NCBI RefSeq assembly: GCF_022701295.1 | Contig: NZ_CP033204.1 | Location: 1,116,001 to 1,180,000, forward strand | Length of the DNA: 64,000 nucleotides | Source: Sphingopyxis sp. YF1 | Lineage (GTDB): Bacteria > Pseudomonadota > Alphaproteobacteria > Sphingomonadales > Sphingomonadaceae | Direction: 5' to 3' | In this document: in pieces, positions 1-9,214 of the stretch | Position numbering within the stretch: position 1 is the first letter of the stretch | How the letters are laid out: each line of letters starts with the position of its first letter | Translations under genes and position numbers: made by a program | The notes under the pieces: model-generated | The model's database searches: none | Told to the model about the DNA's origin: nothing | What the model saw: the letters and a program-made list of their open reading frames with translations, nothing else

Positions 1-2020
1 GCTTGCCGAGATAGAAGCTCAGCGGCGCCTGCGGCATCGACGCATTGCCGTCGCGCAGCGTGTCGTAGACGACGGCGTTTTCGAGCACGCGCTGGACATA
101 GTTGCGCGTCTCGAAGATCGGAATCGCCTCGATCCAGTCGACCATCTCGATCGTGCCCGAGCGCGGGTCGCCGTTGGCGCGCAGCCATTTGTTCACATTG
201 CCAGGGCCCGCGTTGTACGCCGCGACCGCGAGCGGATAGCTGCCGCCGAAATAGCGGAGCATTTGCTGGAAATAGGTCGAGCCCAGCGTCATGTTGTAGT
301 TGGTATCGGTGGTGAGCGACCCCGCGTCGTAACCGAGCCCGAGCTTACCGGCGACCTCGCGCGCGGTGCCCGGCATCAGCTGCATCATGCCGCGCGCGCC
401 GGCATGGCTGACCGCGGCGCGGTCGAACTGGCTTTCCTGCCGGGTGATCGCGTGGATGAAGGTCCAGTTGCCCTCGTGTCCCGCGGGAACGCGGACGGTC
501 GGGAAACCCGACACTTCGACCGCGTCGAGGCTGTTCGCCTGTGCGCTGCGCCCGATCATCACGCCAAGGTCGGGGCGGCCGATTTGCGATGCGAGCTGTC
601 CCGCGAGCACATGGTCGCCGGGCGAGGTCGCCTTTTGCGCGATCGCGCGCAGGAAAAGCGACTGTTCGCGCCAGGCGCCGATCTCGCCGAGCGCCCGCGC
701 CGCGCGGACGAGGCGGTCGTCGTTGAAGCTGGTACGTTCGGTGGCGCCGACCTGGATGCGGGGTTCGGGGATCGGCTTGGGCTGCGCACGGCCGAGCCGT
801 TCGAGCGAAAGCTGGCCGTAGAACTGGTCATAATGCTGGGCGGCGTCGAGGAAATGCGCGTCGGCGGTCGCGCGGTCGCCCGCCGCGAGCGCGGCACGGC
901 CCGCCCAGTAGAAGCCTTTGGTGCGCGTCTGCGCCGAGCGTGCCGCCTCGCCATAGGTGCGGAACAGGCGGACCGCCTCGCCGGGGCGGCGGAGATCCTT
1001 GAAGGCAAGCTGTCCCGCGAGCCACGCGAGCGACGTATAATCGTCGCGCACCCCGAGCGGGGTTTCGCGCACCACCGTGCCCGGCGGCAGCGCGTCGTCG
1101 AGTTGCCTGGCGATATTATAGGCCGCGACCTTGTCGCCGCCGGCATCGGCTTGCCGCGCGTTGGTGAGAAGGGTTTCGAGCCATTCCTCGGCGTCGGTCG
1201 GCGCTTTGGCGAGCGAGCGCGGTGCAGAGAGCAGCGCGCGCGCCTCGCCGACACGGCCCGACTTGCGCAGCCAGGTCGCCTTGTCGGTGATATAGCCCGC
1301 ATCGGTGCGGGTGAGCCCGGGGTTGGCGGCCTCGACCGCCGAAGCCTGCAGGGCGGCGTCGACGGCGCTGCTGCGCATCGCGAGCCGCGCGGCGAAGATC
1401 GCGCGCTTGTCGGGCGAGGTATAGGCGAGCTGGCGCGATGCGGCGCCGGTCGCATTCGACCACAGGAGGCGATCCATGCGCGCATCGTGATCGGCAGGGC
1501 TGAGCGCCCCCGGAAACATCGAGAGCGCGCGGCTCGTCTCGAAATCGTCGAGCGCCCCGCCGGTCCAGGCGCGGCGGAGCGCCGCATTGGCTTCGTCACG
1601 GCGTCCGCTCGCGTTGAGCGCGAGCGCGTGGCGGAGGTGGCCGCTCGCGGTTTGCGGCGGATAGGCCTTGAAATAGGCGAGCGTGCGCGCGGGGTCATAG
1701 CTGTCGAGCGAGATCGCCTTTTCGGCGCGGGACCGCATCTTGTCGGCGTCGGGCCAGCCGGGGTTCGACATCAGGAAGCGCGAGAGCTGGTCGAACGAGG
1801 CGCCGCTGTTCGCGGTCAGGCGGCGCCATTCGAGCACCGCATCGCCGACCGAATTGCTGCTCGTCGGCGGCGACGCCGATGCCGAGGCGAGCCCCATCTG
1901 CGCGCGATACCACGCCATTTGCTCCGGAGTCAGCTCGCTCGCATGGGCAAGGGTGGGGAAGAGGAGGGCGGCGGCGAGCGCCAGGCGGGAAATGCGGGGC
2001 AACGAAATCATGCCGGACAT
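1..2020 (-). CDS. slt: Soluble lytic murein transglycosylase (3' end outside window)
   Basis: Periplasmic lytic transglycosylase that cleaves glycan strands of peptidoglycan to 1,6-anhydro-muropeptides. The frame runs off the left edge, so about 673 codons are present and the C-terminus is missing. The N-terminus (MSGMISLPRISRLALAAAL, then a cleavage site near AHA) is a signal peptide. A long alpha-helical region, like the superhelical U domain of Slt70, follows. The C-terminal part carries the SLT domain, with ITRQESQFD (catalytic Glu about residue 529), GARGMMQLMPGTA and AYNAGPGN. The start could be the ATG at 2020 or at 2011, both before the signal peptide. It is divergent from dapA with about 100 bp between them. 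The family call is firm. Confidence 0.93.
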   Translation of the reverse strand, partial: MSGMISLPRISRLALAAALLFPTLAHASELTPEQMAWYRAQMGLASASASPPTSSNSVGDAVLEWRRLTANSGASFDQLSRFLMSNPGWPDADKMRSRAEKAISLDSYDPARTLAYFKAYPPQTASGHLRHALALNASGRRDEANAALRRAWTGGALDDFETSRALSMFPGALSPADHDARMDRLLWSNATGAASRQLAYTSPDKRAIFAARLAMRSSAVDAALQASAVEAANPGLTRTDAGYITDKATWLRKSGRVGEARALLSAPRSLAKAPTDAEEWLETLLTNARQADAGGDKVAAYNIARQLDDALPPGTVVRETPLGVRDDYTSLAWLAGQLAFKDLRRPGEAVRLFRTYGEAARSAQTRTKGFYWAGRAALAAGDRATADAHFLDAAQHYDQFYGQLSLERLGRAQPKPIPEPRIQVGATERTSFNDDRLVRAARALGEIGAWREQSLFLRAIAQKATSPGDHVLAGQLASQIGRPDLGVMIGRSAQANSLDAVEVSGFPTVRVPAGHEGNWTFIHAITRQESQFDRAAVSHAGARGMMQLMPGTAREVAGKLGLGYDAGSLTTDTNYNMTLGSTYFQQMLRYFGGSYPLAVAAYNAGPGNVNKWLRANGDPRSGTIEMVDWIEAIPIFETRNYVQRVLENAVVYDTLRDGNASMPQAPLSFYLGK

Positions 2021-2121
2021 GTTAGTGCCAAACTCCTTGCGGGGCGCTGAATAGGCGTCCATTAGGCGGCGCGCCGTCCATTCGTATCGATTGCGGCACG
2101 GTCTTTGTAAAGGAGCGGAGC

Positions 2122-2997
2122 ATGTTTTCGGGGTCGATTCCCGCCTTGGTGACGCCATTTCGCGACGGTGCGTTCGACGCCCCGGCATTCGCACGCCTTG
2201 TGGACTGGCAGATCAAAGAGGGCACGAGCGCGCTCGTCCCGTGCGGCACGACCGGTGAGAGCCCGACGCTCGGCTTCGACGAACATTATCAGGTCATCGA
2301 CACCTGCCTCGAGGCGGCGGCGGGGCGCGTGCCGGTGATCGCGGGTTGCGGATCGAACGATACCGCCACCGCGATCCGCCATATGCGCCATGCCCAGGCG
2401 GCCGGCGCAGCCGCCGCGCTGGTGGTCGCGCCTTATTACAACAAGCCGACGCAGGCGGGCATGCTCGCCCATTTTGCCGCGCTCGCCGACGCGTGCGACC
2501 TGCCCATCGTGGTCTACAATGTTCCCGGCCGCACCGTCGCCGACATCAGCGCCGAGACGATGTGCCGGCTTGCCGAAATGCCGACGGTCGTCGCGATCAA
2601 GGATGCGAGCGGCGATCTGGCGCGCGTGACCGTGCATCGCGCCGGTGCCGGAACGGATTTCTGCCAGCTCAGCGGCAATGACGATCTGTGGCTCCCGCAC
2701 GCGGTGATGGGCGGTGCCGGCTGCATCTCGGTCACCGCGAATGTCGCGCCGCGGCTGTGTGCCGATTTCGCCGCCGCCTGCGCCGCGGATGAGTGGACGC
2801 GCGCGCGGAGCCTGCACGACCGCCTCTTTGCGCTGCACCAGGCGATGTTCTCCGACGCGTCGCCCGCACCGGTGAAATATGCGCTGTCGCGAGTTCATGA
2901 CTGGTTTTCGCCCGAAGTGCGCCTACCTATCATTCCGGCGTCCGAGGCATCGCGCGCGGCCGTCGACGCCGCGCTGTCCGCGGCCGGAGTAATCTAG
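2122..2997 (+). CDS. dapA: 4-hydroxy-tetrahydrodipicolinate synthase
   Basis: Condenses pyruvate with aspartate semialdehyde, the first committed step of the diaminopimelate/lysine pathway, in the cytoplasm. The 291 residues match the family's usual length. Visible family motifs are [11 protein letters not shown] (pyruvate-binding Thr-Thr), VYNVPGRT with the catalytic Tyr at 132, and [10 protein letters not shown] with the Schiff-base Lys at 160. The ATG is preceded by a strong AAAGGAG ribosome binding site. smpB follows after 8 bp and a DUF2062 gene after that, so the three probably form one transcript. DAP is needed for peptidoglycan, which suits the divergent lytic transglycosylase next door. 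Confidence 0.97.
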   Translation: MFSGSIPALVTPFRDGAFDAPAFARLVDWQIKEGTSALVPCGTTGESPTLGFDEHYQVIDTCLEAAAGRVPVIAGCGSNDTATAIRHMRHAQAAGAAAALVVAPYYNKPTQAGMLAHFAALADACDLPIVVYNVPGRTVADISAETMCRLAEMPTVVAIKDASGDLARVTVHRAGAGTDFCQLSGNDDLWLPHAVMGGAGCISVTANVAPRLCADFAAACAADEWTRARSLHDRLFALHQAMFSDASPAPVKYALSRVHDWFSPEVRLPIIPASEASRAAVDAALSAAGVI

Positions 2998-3005
2998 GTT
3001 TCATA

Positions 3006-3491
3006 ATGGCCCGTCCGCAGTCCGCCGCCGAATTCGACAAGAAAAAGGTCGTCGCCGAGAACCGGCGCGCGCGCTACGACTATGCCATCGAACAGGTGTT
3101 CGAGGCGGGAATCGCGCTCCAGGGCACCGAGGTGAAGTCGCTGCGCTTCGGAGAGGGAACGATCGCCGAAAGCTATGCGGAGGTGACCGGCGGCGAGGTC
3201 TGGCTGATCAACGCCAACATCCCCGAATTCAGCCACGGCAACCGTTTCAACCATGAACCCAAGCGCCCGCGCAAGCTGCTGCTCAACTGGCGCGAGATCA
3301 ACAAGCTGCACGCCGGTGTCGCGCGGCAGGGGATGACGCTGGTCCCGCTCACCGTCTATTTCAACAGCCGCGGCCGCGCGAAGGTCGAGCTCGCGCTCGC
3401 CAGGGGCAAGAAGGCGCACGACAAGCGCGAGTCGATCAAGGAGCGCGACTGGAAGCGCGACAAGCAGCGGTTGATGAAGGATCGCGGATGA
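3006..3491 (+). CDS. smpB: SsrA-binding protein SmpB
   Basis: Binds tmRNA and brings it to stalled ribosomes for trans-translation. The 161 residues match the family. Visible hallmarks are the N-terminal beta-barrel start ([12 protein letters not shown]), [13 protein letters not shown], the [13 protein letters not shown] core, and a highly basic C-terminal tail ([21 protein letters not shown]) that enters the mRNA channel. It starts 8 bp after dapA and its stop overlaps the next ATG (ATGA), so translation of the downstream membrane protein is probably coupled. The tmRNA gene is not in this window. Confidence 0.97.
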   Translation: MARPQSAAEFDKKKVVAENRRARYDYAIEQVFEAGIALQGTEVKSLRFGEGTIAESYAEVTGGEVWLINANIPEFSHGNRFNHEPKRPRKLLLNWREINKLHAGVARQGMTLVPLTVYFNSRGRAKVELALARGKKAHDKRESIKERDWKRDKQRLMKDRG

Positions 3492-4117
3492 GCGATCGGG
3501 GCAAGAAGCCGCGCGACAAGGCGATGGTGATGAACTGGATCCGTCGCAACTCGCCGACGCGCGAGGAGCTGCTGGAAAGCCGGTTCATCAAGCCTTTCGC
3601 GCATCGCGTCGCGCACAGCCATTTGTGGCGCTTCACGCGCACCTCGGTACGGCGCGGAACTGCGCTCGGGCTGTTCGTCGGCATCTTTTTCCTGATCCCC
3701 GGGGTCCAGATATTGGGCGTCGCGCTGCTCGCCTTGCCCTTTCGCGCGAACATCCCGATCGGGGCGGCGATGACCTTCCTGTCGAACCCGGTCACGACGC
3801 CGCTGATCCTCGCCGCGTCGGTGTGGCTGGGGAGCACGCTGTTCGGCCTGCACACCAATGTGTCGAACCTCTATATCCTCTACGACGAAGGCGCGTCGCT
3901 CCTCGAATGGTGGCACTGGTTCACCGCCAATGCGGGGTCGACGCTGCTCGGCGGCCTCGCGGGGCTGTTCGTCATATCGGTGGTCTCCTCGGTTGTCGGC
4001 TATATCCTTGCGTCGATCTTCTGGGACAACTGGATCCGGCTGCGCTGGCGCCGCAAACTGCACCGCGCGCGCGACCAACGACTTGAGGCATCGACGAGCG
4101 ACACGGGCGCCGGTTGA
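3488..4117 (+). CDS. DUF2062 membrane protein
   Basis: An inner-membrane protein of 209 residues and unknown function. The DUF2062 family is recognisable from a basic N-terminus followed by hydrophobic segments: about residues 57-80 ([19 protein letters not shown]), 85-115 (with the [10 protein letters not shown] motif) and 155-180 near the end. The motif around [17 protein letters not shown] is typical of the family. The ATG overlaps the smpB stop by four bases, so it is the last gene of a dapA-smpB-DUF2062 unit. Nothing in the sequence shows a substrate. Confidence 0.85.
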   Translation: MSDRGKKPRDKAMVMNWIRRNSPTREELLESRFIKPFAHRVAHSHLWRFTRTSVRRGTALGLFVGIFFLIPGVQILGVALLALPFRANIPIGAAMTFLSNPVTTPLILAASVWLGSTLFGLHTNVSNLYILYDEGASLLEWWHWFTANAGSTLLGGLAGLFVISVVSSVVGYILASIFWDNWIRLRWRRKLHRARDQRLEASTSDTGAG

Positions 4118-4208
4118 AGGGCTCCACCACGGGCGGTTATAGCCCTCCCCATCGCACGACCCGCCGCATGGGCGACGGGTTCGTTCCGTTCGATTACCGG
4201 GGAATATC

Positions 4209-6275
4209 ATGATCCGTCTGACACAACATCATCGCCTGCTGGCGACCGCGGCGCTTGGCGCCATGCTCATCGCCGCCGTTCCGGCCGTCGCCAAGGACAA
4301 GGCGGTGACAACCGAAGCTGCACCCGCCGCCGCCGTTGCCAAGCCCGAAATCGGCGATTTCGGTTTCGACATGAAGGGCATGGAGACGAGCGTTCAGCCG
4401 GGCGACGATTTCTATGCCTTCGCCAACGGCAGCTGGGCGAAGAACACGCCGATCCCGGCCGACAAGTCGAACTACGGCATGTTCACGGCGCTCGGCGACC
4501 TGTCGCAGCAGCGCACGCGCGACATCCTCGATGCCGCGAAGAGCGACAAGAAGAGCATCATTGGTCGCGCGTACAGCTCCTATCTCGATAGCGCGCGCAT
4601 CGAAAAGCTCGGTCTGAAACCGATCCAGCCCTGGTTGAAGCAGGTCAAGGCGGTCGACAAGGCGGGCCTCGCGACATTGCTGGCCACCGCCGACCGCAGC
4701 GGGATTCCGCATTTCTTCGGCGGCTATGTCAATCAGGACGACAAGAACCCCGATGTCTATATCTATCAGATGGGGCAAGGCGGCATCGGCATGCCCGATC
4801 GCGATTTCTACCTGAAGGATGGCGAGCGTAATGCGACGACGCAGGCCGCCTACCTCAAGCATCTCGAAAATGTCCTGACGCTGGCGGGCGAGAGCAATGC
4901 CGCGGCGCGCGCGCAGGCGATCTATGACTTCGAAAAGGCGATCGCGACCGTCCATTGGGACAAGAACGACAGCAGCGATGCGACCAAGGCCTACAACAAG
5001 CTGACCATTGCCGAGCTGACGCAGGCGGCGCCGGGATTCGACTGGACGACCTTCATTCGCGGCATTGGCGTCAAGGAGGATGCGATCCTCGTCGCCCAGC
5101 CCAGCGCTTTCACCGGCGAAGCGAAATTGATCGCCGACGCGCCGATCGAGGTCATTCGCGACCTGCTGATCGTGCGCAGCCTCGACAGCTTCTCGAACGT
5201 CCTGCCCGACGCGATCGCCAATGAAACCTTCTCTTTCTATGAAGGGGTGCTTTCGGGGACTCCGGAGCGCGAGGAACGCTGGAAGCGTGCGGTCGATTTC
5301 ACCGCCGACACATTGGGCGACGCGGTCGGCAAGGATTATGTCGCGAAATATTATCCGCCCGAAACCAAGGCGGTGATGGACGAGCTTGTTCGCAATGTCG
5401 TCGCCGCGATGGGGCGCCGGATCGACGGTCTGGCCTGGATGCAGCCCGCGACGAAGGTCAAGGCGCGCCAGAAGCTCGCCAATTTCACCACGAAGATTGG
5501 CTACCCCGACCAGTGGAAGGATTATAGCAAGCTGGTGATCCGCACCGACGATCTGTTCGGCAATGCGCTGCGCGCCAACCAGTTCGCGCACGACGACAAT
5601 ATCGGCCATCTGGGCGGTCCGATCCGCCGCTGGGAATGGTTCATGACGCCGATGACGATCAACGCCTATGCCAACCCCGTCATGAACGAGATCGTTTTCC
5701 CGGCCGCGATCCTGCAGCCGCCCTTTTTCGACCCGCACGCCGACCCGGCGATCAACTATGGCGGTATCGGCGCGGTGATCGGGCACGAAGTCAGCCATCA
5801 TTTCGACGATCAGGGCGCGAAATATGACGAGACGGGCAAGCTCGCCGACTGGTGGACGCCCGAGGACGTCAAGGCGTTCGAGGCGGCCGGGCAGGCGCTG
5901 ATCGACCAGTATGGCGCCTATGAGGTCCTGCCCGGCGAGCATCTCGACGGCAAGTTCACGCTGGGCGAGAATATCGGCGATCTTGCGGGCCTGACCATCG
6001 CCTATGACGCGTACAAGGCTTCGCTGAACGGCAAGGAGGCTCCCGTGATCGACGGTTTGACCGGCGATCAGCGCTTCTTCCTCGGCTGGGCGCAGGTGTG
6101 GCGGCGCAACTATCGCGAGCAGAATCTGTCGCAGCGCATCACGACCGATCCGCATTCGCCCTCGACCCAGCGGGCCTGGGTCGTTCGCAACCTTGACCCA
6201 TGGTACAAAGCCTATCAGATCAAGGAGGGCCAGAAGCTGTATCTGGCGCCGACGAACCGCGTCCGCATCTGGTGA
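4209..6275 (+). CDS. M13 family zinc metallopeptidase (neprilysin/PepO-like)
   Basis: An exported zinc endopeptidase of 688 residues, the usual size for the M13 family. The N-terminus (MIRLTQHHRLLATAALGAML, then A-V-A-K) is a signal peptide, so it acts in the periplasm or outside. The family zinc site is complete: HEVSH at 526-530 provides two His ligands and the general base, and ENIGD at 587-591 provides the third ligand and the Asp. The NAYANPVMNEIVFPAAIL substrate strand and the C-terminal W of NRVRIW are also as expected. It is preceded by a 91-bp intergenic region and followed 22 bp later by the cckA frame. The substrate cannot be told from sequence. Confidence 0.95.
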   Translation: MIRLTQHHRLLATAALGAMLIAAVPAVAKDKAVTTEAAPAAAVAKPEIGDFGFDMKGMETSVQPGDDFYAFANGSWAKNTPIPADKSNYGMFTALGDLSQQRTRDILDAAKSDKKSIIGRAYSSYLDSARIEKLGLKPIQPWLKQVKAVDKAGLATLLATADRSGIPHFFGGYVNQDDKNPDVYIYQMGQGGIGMPDRDFYLKDGERNATTQAAYLKHLENVLTLAGESNAAARAQAIYDFEKAIATVHWDKNDSSDATKAYNKLTIAELTQAAPGFDWTTFIRGIGVKEDAILVAQPSAFTGEAKLIADAPIEVIRDLLIVRSLDSFSNVLPDAIANETFSFYEGVLSGTPEREERWKRAVDFTADTLGDAVGKDYVAKYYPPETKAVMDELVRNVVAAMGRRIDGLAWMQPATKVKARQKLANFTTKIGYPDQWKDYSKLVIRTDDLFGNALRANQFAHDDNIGHLGGPIRRWEWFMTPMTINAYANPVMNEIVFPAAILQPPFFDPHADPAINYGGIGAVIGHEVSHHFDDQGAKYDETGKLADWWTPEDVKAFEAAGQALIDQYGAYEVLPGEHLDGKFTLGENIGDLAGLTIAYDAYKASLNGKEAPVIDGLTGDQRFFLGWAQVWRRNYREQNLSQRITTDPHSPSTQRAWVVRNLDPWYKAYQIKEGQKLYLAPTNRVRIW

Positions 6276-6297
6276 CGCAACAAGGGGATAGGGTGAA

Positions 6298-8745
6298 TTG
6301 ACCGTGACGAGCCTGCCTTCCGCTGATCCCGACATCGGCAGGGGGGTGGGCCCCGGCGCGGCGGCCTTGCTGCCCGGCGGGCTGTCGCGCTTCGACGCCG
6401 CGCTGCTCGGCGGGCTCGCGCTGCTGTCGGTCGGGCTGCTGTTCTGGGCGACTCGCGACATGGTGGTCGCCGCCGGCTTCGTCGCGGGGCTGGCGGTCGC
6501 CGCCGGCGCCGCGATCCTGTTGCGCCGGCTGTTTCCCGCGGTGGCGGGCGGCGAGACGGCGCTGCCCGACTGGACGATGCTGCGCCTGGCAGTCGATCAT
6601 GACGACGTCGCGATCGCGATCACCGATCGCGCCGGCCGGCTGGTCTGCGCGAACGATCTGTTCGCGACGTGGATGGGCGGGTTCGCCACCCCGCCCGGGC
6701 TGCCGCTCGAAGGGCGCGGCGCCGAACTGCTCAAGAACGCCGGCCGCGCCGCCTGGCGCGATGGCGAGGGGCAGGTCGAAGAACTGGCGATCGGCGCCCT
6801 CCGCCTGCGCGCGCAGGTGCTGCGCGCGGGGCACGCCGAAGATTATCTCGTCTGGCGTTTTTCGGCCTTCGAACGCCTCGACCTCGTAACCGAGATCAGC
6901 CGCCACCTCGACGGACCCGCCGGACGCACGCTGGGGCAGGCGGGGATCATGGCGGCGCTGGTCAACAGCGAAGGCCGGCTGCGCGTCGCGAACCAGGCCT
7001 TTCTGCTCCGCGCGCTCGGCGAGGGCGACCAGGCGCATTATGCCGGACGCGACGTCGCGCCGCTGCTTCGCCTTGACGATGCCGGTACGCTCTATTTCGG
7101 GCGCGAGGGCGACCGCGCCGCCCCGGTGCGATTGATCCAGATCCCGCTCGTCCCCGCCGACTCCAACGGCCCGGTGCTGCTCGCGCTGCTCGACGAGGAG
7201 ATCGGCGTCACCGACCGCGGCACCGCGCAGACCTATGTCGAGACCCTGCTGTCGCTGCTGCCCTTCGGGCTGGCGATGGTCGATCGCGACGGGCGTTTCC
7301 TTTACATGAACCGCGCCTTCGTCCGCGCCGCCGGATTGTCCGAGGGGAAGATGCCGCGCTATCCGGGCGACATAGTCGTGCGCGAGGACAAGGGGCCGCT
7401 CGCCGACATGGTCCGCCGCCACAGCAGCGGGCAGCAGGTCGGCGGCGACCTGTCGATCCGGCTCGCGGCACAGGGCGACGAGCCCGTGTCGATGCGCATC
7501 GTCGGGGTGCGCGGGCTGGGCGAGGCGGCGGTGCTGCTCAGCCTCAAGGATTCGAGCGAGGAATCGCGGCTCAAGCGCCAGGTCGCGCAGGCGTCGAAGA
7601 TGCAGGCGGTGGGTCAGCTCGCCGGCGGTGTCGCGCATGATTTCAACAATATATTGACCGCGGTGCTCGGCAGCTGCGACCTGATGCTGATGCGCCACAC
7701 GCCGGGCGACAGCGATTATGACGATATCCAGCAGATCCGCAGCAACGCCAATCGGGCCGCGAGCCTGACGCGGCAACTGCTCGCCTTCTCGCGCCAGCAG
7801 ACGCTGCGGCCGCAGATCCTGCAACTGCCCGACGTGATTTCGGAAGTGTCACACCTGCTCAAGCGGCTGATCGGCGAGACGGTGCAGCTGTCGGTGCGCC
7901 ACGGGCGCGGGCTGGGGGCGGTGCGCGCCGATCCGGGGCAGCTCGAACAGGTGATCATCAACCTCGCGGTCAACGCGCGCGATGCGATGCCGGGCGGCGG
8001 CACGCTGACGATGGAAACCTATCCGGTGAGCTCCGCCGACGTCCGCGCGATGGGCAGCGAGATCATGCCGCCCGCCGACTACAGCGCCCTGAAGGTCAGC
8101 GATACCGGTGGGGGGATTCCCGCCGATGTGCTCCCCAAGATTTTCGAACCCTTTTTCACGACCAAGGACGTCGGCAAGGGCACCGGGCTCGGGCTGTCGA
8201 CCGTCTATGGAATCATCAAGCAGTCGGCGGGATTCATCTTCGCCGACAGCAAGCCGGGCGAGGGGGCCAGCTTCACCATCTATCTGCCCGTCCACCGCGC
8301 CGAGAGCGGGGCGAGCGTCGCACCGCCGCCGCCGGTGAAACCGAAGAAGAGCCAGTGGGGAACGGGTACGGTGCTGCTCGTCGAGGACGAGGACATGGTG
8401 CGCGCGGTCGCCGAACGGGCGCTGGCGCGCGCGGGCTATACGGTGGTGACCGCGTCGCAGGGCGAGGAGGGGCTCGAACGTTTTGCCGCGATGGATAAGG
8501 TCGACCTGATCATCAGCGACGTGATGATGCCGACGATGGACGGGCCGACGATGGTGCGCGCGCTTCGCGCGAAGCAGCCGACGCTGCCCGTATTGTTCAT
8601 GTCGGGCTATGCCGAGGAACAATTGCGCCAGTCGATCGATATTGCCGATGTGTCCTTTCTTCCCAAACCCTTCTCGGTCGCACAACTGACCGAAGCGACC
8701 TCGGCGGCGCTCGACGCCGCGGCGCAGCGAGCGGCGCATGGCTGA
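6298..8745 (+). CDS. cckA: Hybrid sensor histidine kinase, CckA type
   Basis: Membrane-bound hybrid kinase that in alphaproteobacteria feeds phosphate through ChpT to CtrA and CpdR, controlling the cell cycle, motility and, in Rhodobacter, gene transfer agent release. The 815 residues show two membrane segments (about 33-50 and 57-76), PAS-like regions (about 100-160, 215-300, 315-420), a HisKA domain with the phospho-His at 447 (GGVAHDFNNILT), an ATPase domain (NLAVNARDAM, TGLGLSTVYG), and a C-terminal receiver with the phospho-Asp at 741 (DVMMPTMDG) and Lys in LPKPF. The start is TTG 6298 or GTG 6304; no ATG gives a plausible membrane anchor. The gene overlaps the following response regulator by 8 bp. 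Confidence 0.92.
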   Translation: MTVTSLPSADPDIGRGVGPGAAALLPGGLSRFDAALLGGLALLSVGLLFWATRDMVVAAGFVAGLAVAAGAAILLRRLFPAVAGGETALPDWTMLRLAVDHDDVAIAITDRAGRLVCANDLFATWMGGFATPPGLPLEGRGAELLKNAGRAAWRDGEGQVEELAIGALRLRAQVLRAGHAEDYLVWRFSAFERLDLVTEISRHLDGPAGRTLGQAGIMAALVNSEGRLRVANQAFLLRALGEGDQAHYAGRDVAPLLRLDDAGTLYFGREGDRAAPVRLIQIPLVPADSNGPVLLALLDEEIGVTDRGTAQTYVETLLSLLPFGLAMVDRDGRFLYMNRAFVRAAGLSEGKMPRYPGDIVVREDKGPLADMVRRHSSGQQVGGDLSIRLAAQGDEPVSMRIVGVRGLGEAAVLLSLKDSSEESRLKRQVAQASKMQAVGQLAGGVAHDFNNILTAVLGSCDLMLMRHTPGDSDYDDIQQIRSNANRAASLTRQLLAFSRQQTLRPQILQLPDVISEVSHLLKRLIGETVQLSVRHGRGLGAVRADPGQLEQVIINLAVNARDAMPGGGTLTMETYPVSSADVRAMGSEIMPPADYSALKVSDTGGGIPADVLPKIFEPFFTTKDVGKGTGLGLSTVYGIIKQSAGFIFADSKPGEGASFTIYLPVHRAESGASVAPPPPVKPKKSQWGTGTVLLVEDEDMVRAVAERALARAGYTVVTASQGEEGLERFAAMDKVDLIISDVMMPTMDGPTMVRALRAKQPTLPVLFMSGYAEEQLRQSIDIADVSFLPKPFSVAQLTEATSAALDAAAQRAAHG

Positions 8746-9091
8746 CGCGCGCCGTATCCTGCTCGTCGAGGACGACGTGCTGATCGCGATGATGCTGGTC
8801 GACATGTTCGACGCGCTGGGCTTTCCCGAGCCCGCGCAGGCCGCGAGCGTCGCCGATGCGCTCGCGGTGCTCGATGCCGAGCCGATCGCGGCGGCGCTGA
8901 TCGACATCAACCTCGGCGAGGCGAAAGGCTGGCCGGTCGCCGACGCGCTCGCCGCGCAGGACATTCCCTTCGCCTTCACATCGGGCGGCGGCGATGTGAT
9001 CCCGCCGGCGCATGCGCATCGCAAGCTGGTGTCGAAGCCGTTCCGGCTGAGCGAGATCGAGACGGTGCTCAACGAATTTTTCGCCGGATAA
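8738..9091 (+). CDS. Single-domain response regulator
   Basis: A 117-residue protein that is a receiver domain only. It has acidic residues in LLVEDD, the phospho-acceptor Asp at about 56 (ALIDINLGE), Ser/Thr in FTSGGG, and the conserved Lys in VSKPF. There is no output domain. The ATG lies 8 bp inside the 3' end of cckA, so the two are translationally coupled. This suggests it acts as a phosphate sink or diffusible partner for that kinase. The sequence does not read like CpdR or DivK, so no gene name is given. Partnership with CckA is inferred from gene position only. Confidence 0.85.
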   Translation: MADARRILLVEDDVLIAMMLVDMFDALGFPEPAQAASVADALAVLDAEPIAAALIDINLGEAKGWPVADALAAQDIPFAFTSGGGDVIPPAHAHRKLVSKPFRLSEIETVLNEFFAG

Positions 9092-9122
9092 CCGGGTTTC
9101 GGGTGGTAGGGGAACAAATTTC

Positions 9123-9137
9123 GTTCCCCTCTTGTTC
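9123..9137 (+). promoter_or_regulatory. LexA-binding SOS box upstream of recA
   Basis: A perfect match to the alphaproteobacterial SOS consensus, two direct GTTC half-sites separated by seven bases (GTTC at 9123-9126 and 9134-9137). It lies 78 bp upstream of the chosen recA start. A further GTTC/GAAC inverted arrangement (9134-9146) overlaps the right half. Direct-repeat GTTC-N7-GTTC boxes are the established LexA sites of alphaproteobacteria. Repression of recA by LexA is therefore likely. Confidence 0.85.
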
Positions 9138-9214
9138 CTGTAGAACAAATGTCGTACACAGGTGCGGCGTTGCGATGCTTCTGCCTTCGCTCTAGAGCAG
9201 GAAAGGGACGGCAA

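Noticed and set aside
263..2050. A 595-codon plus-strand frame over the lytic transglycosylase
   Set aside because: The minus strand encodes a signal peptide and intact SLT motifs; the plus frame does not.
4194..6461. A 755-codon frame antisense to the M13 peptidase
   Set aside because: The M13 gene has complete zinc motifs; the antisense frame has none and spans into cckA.
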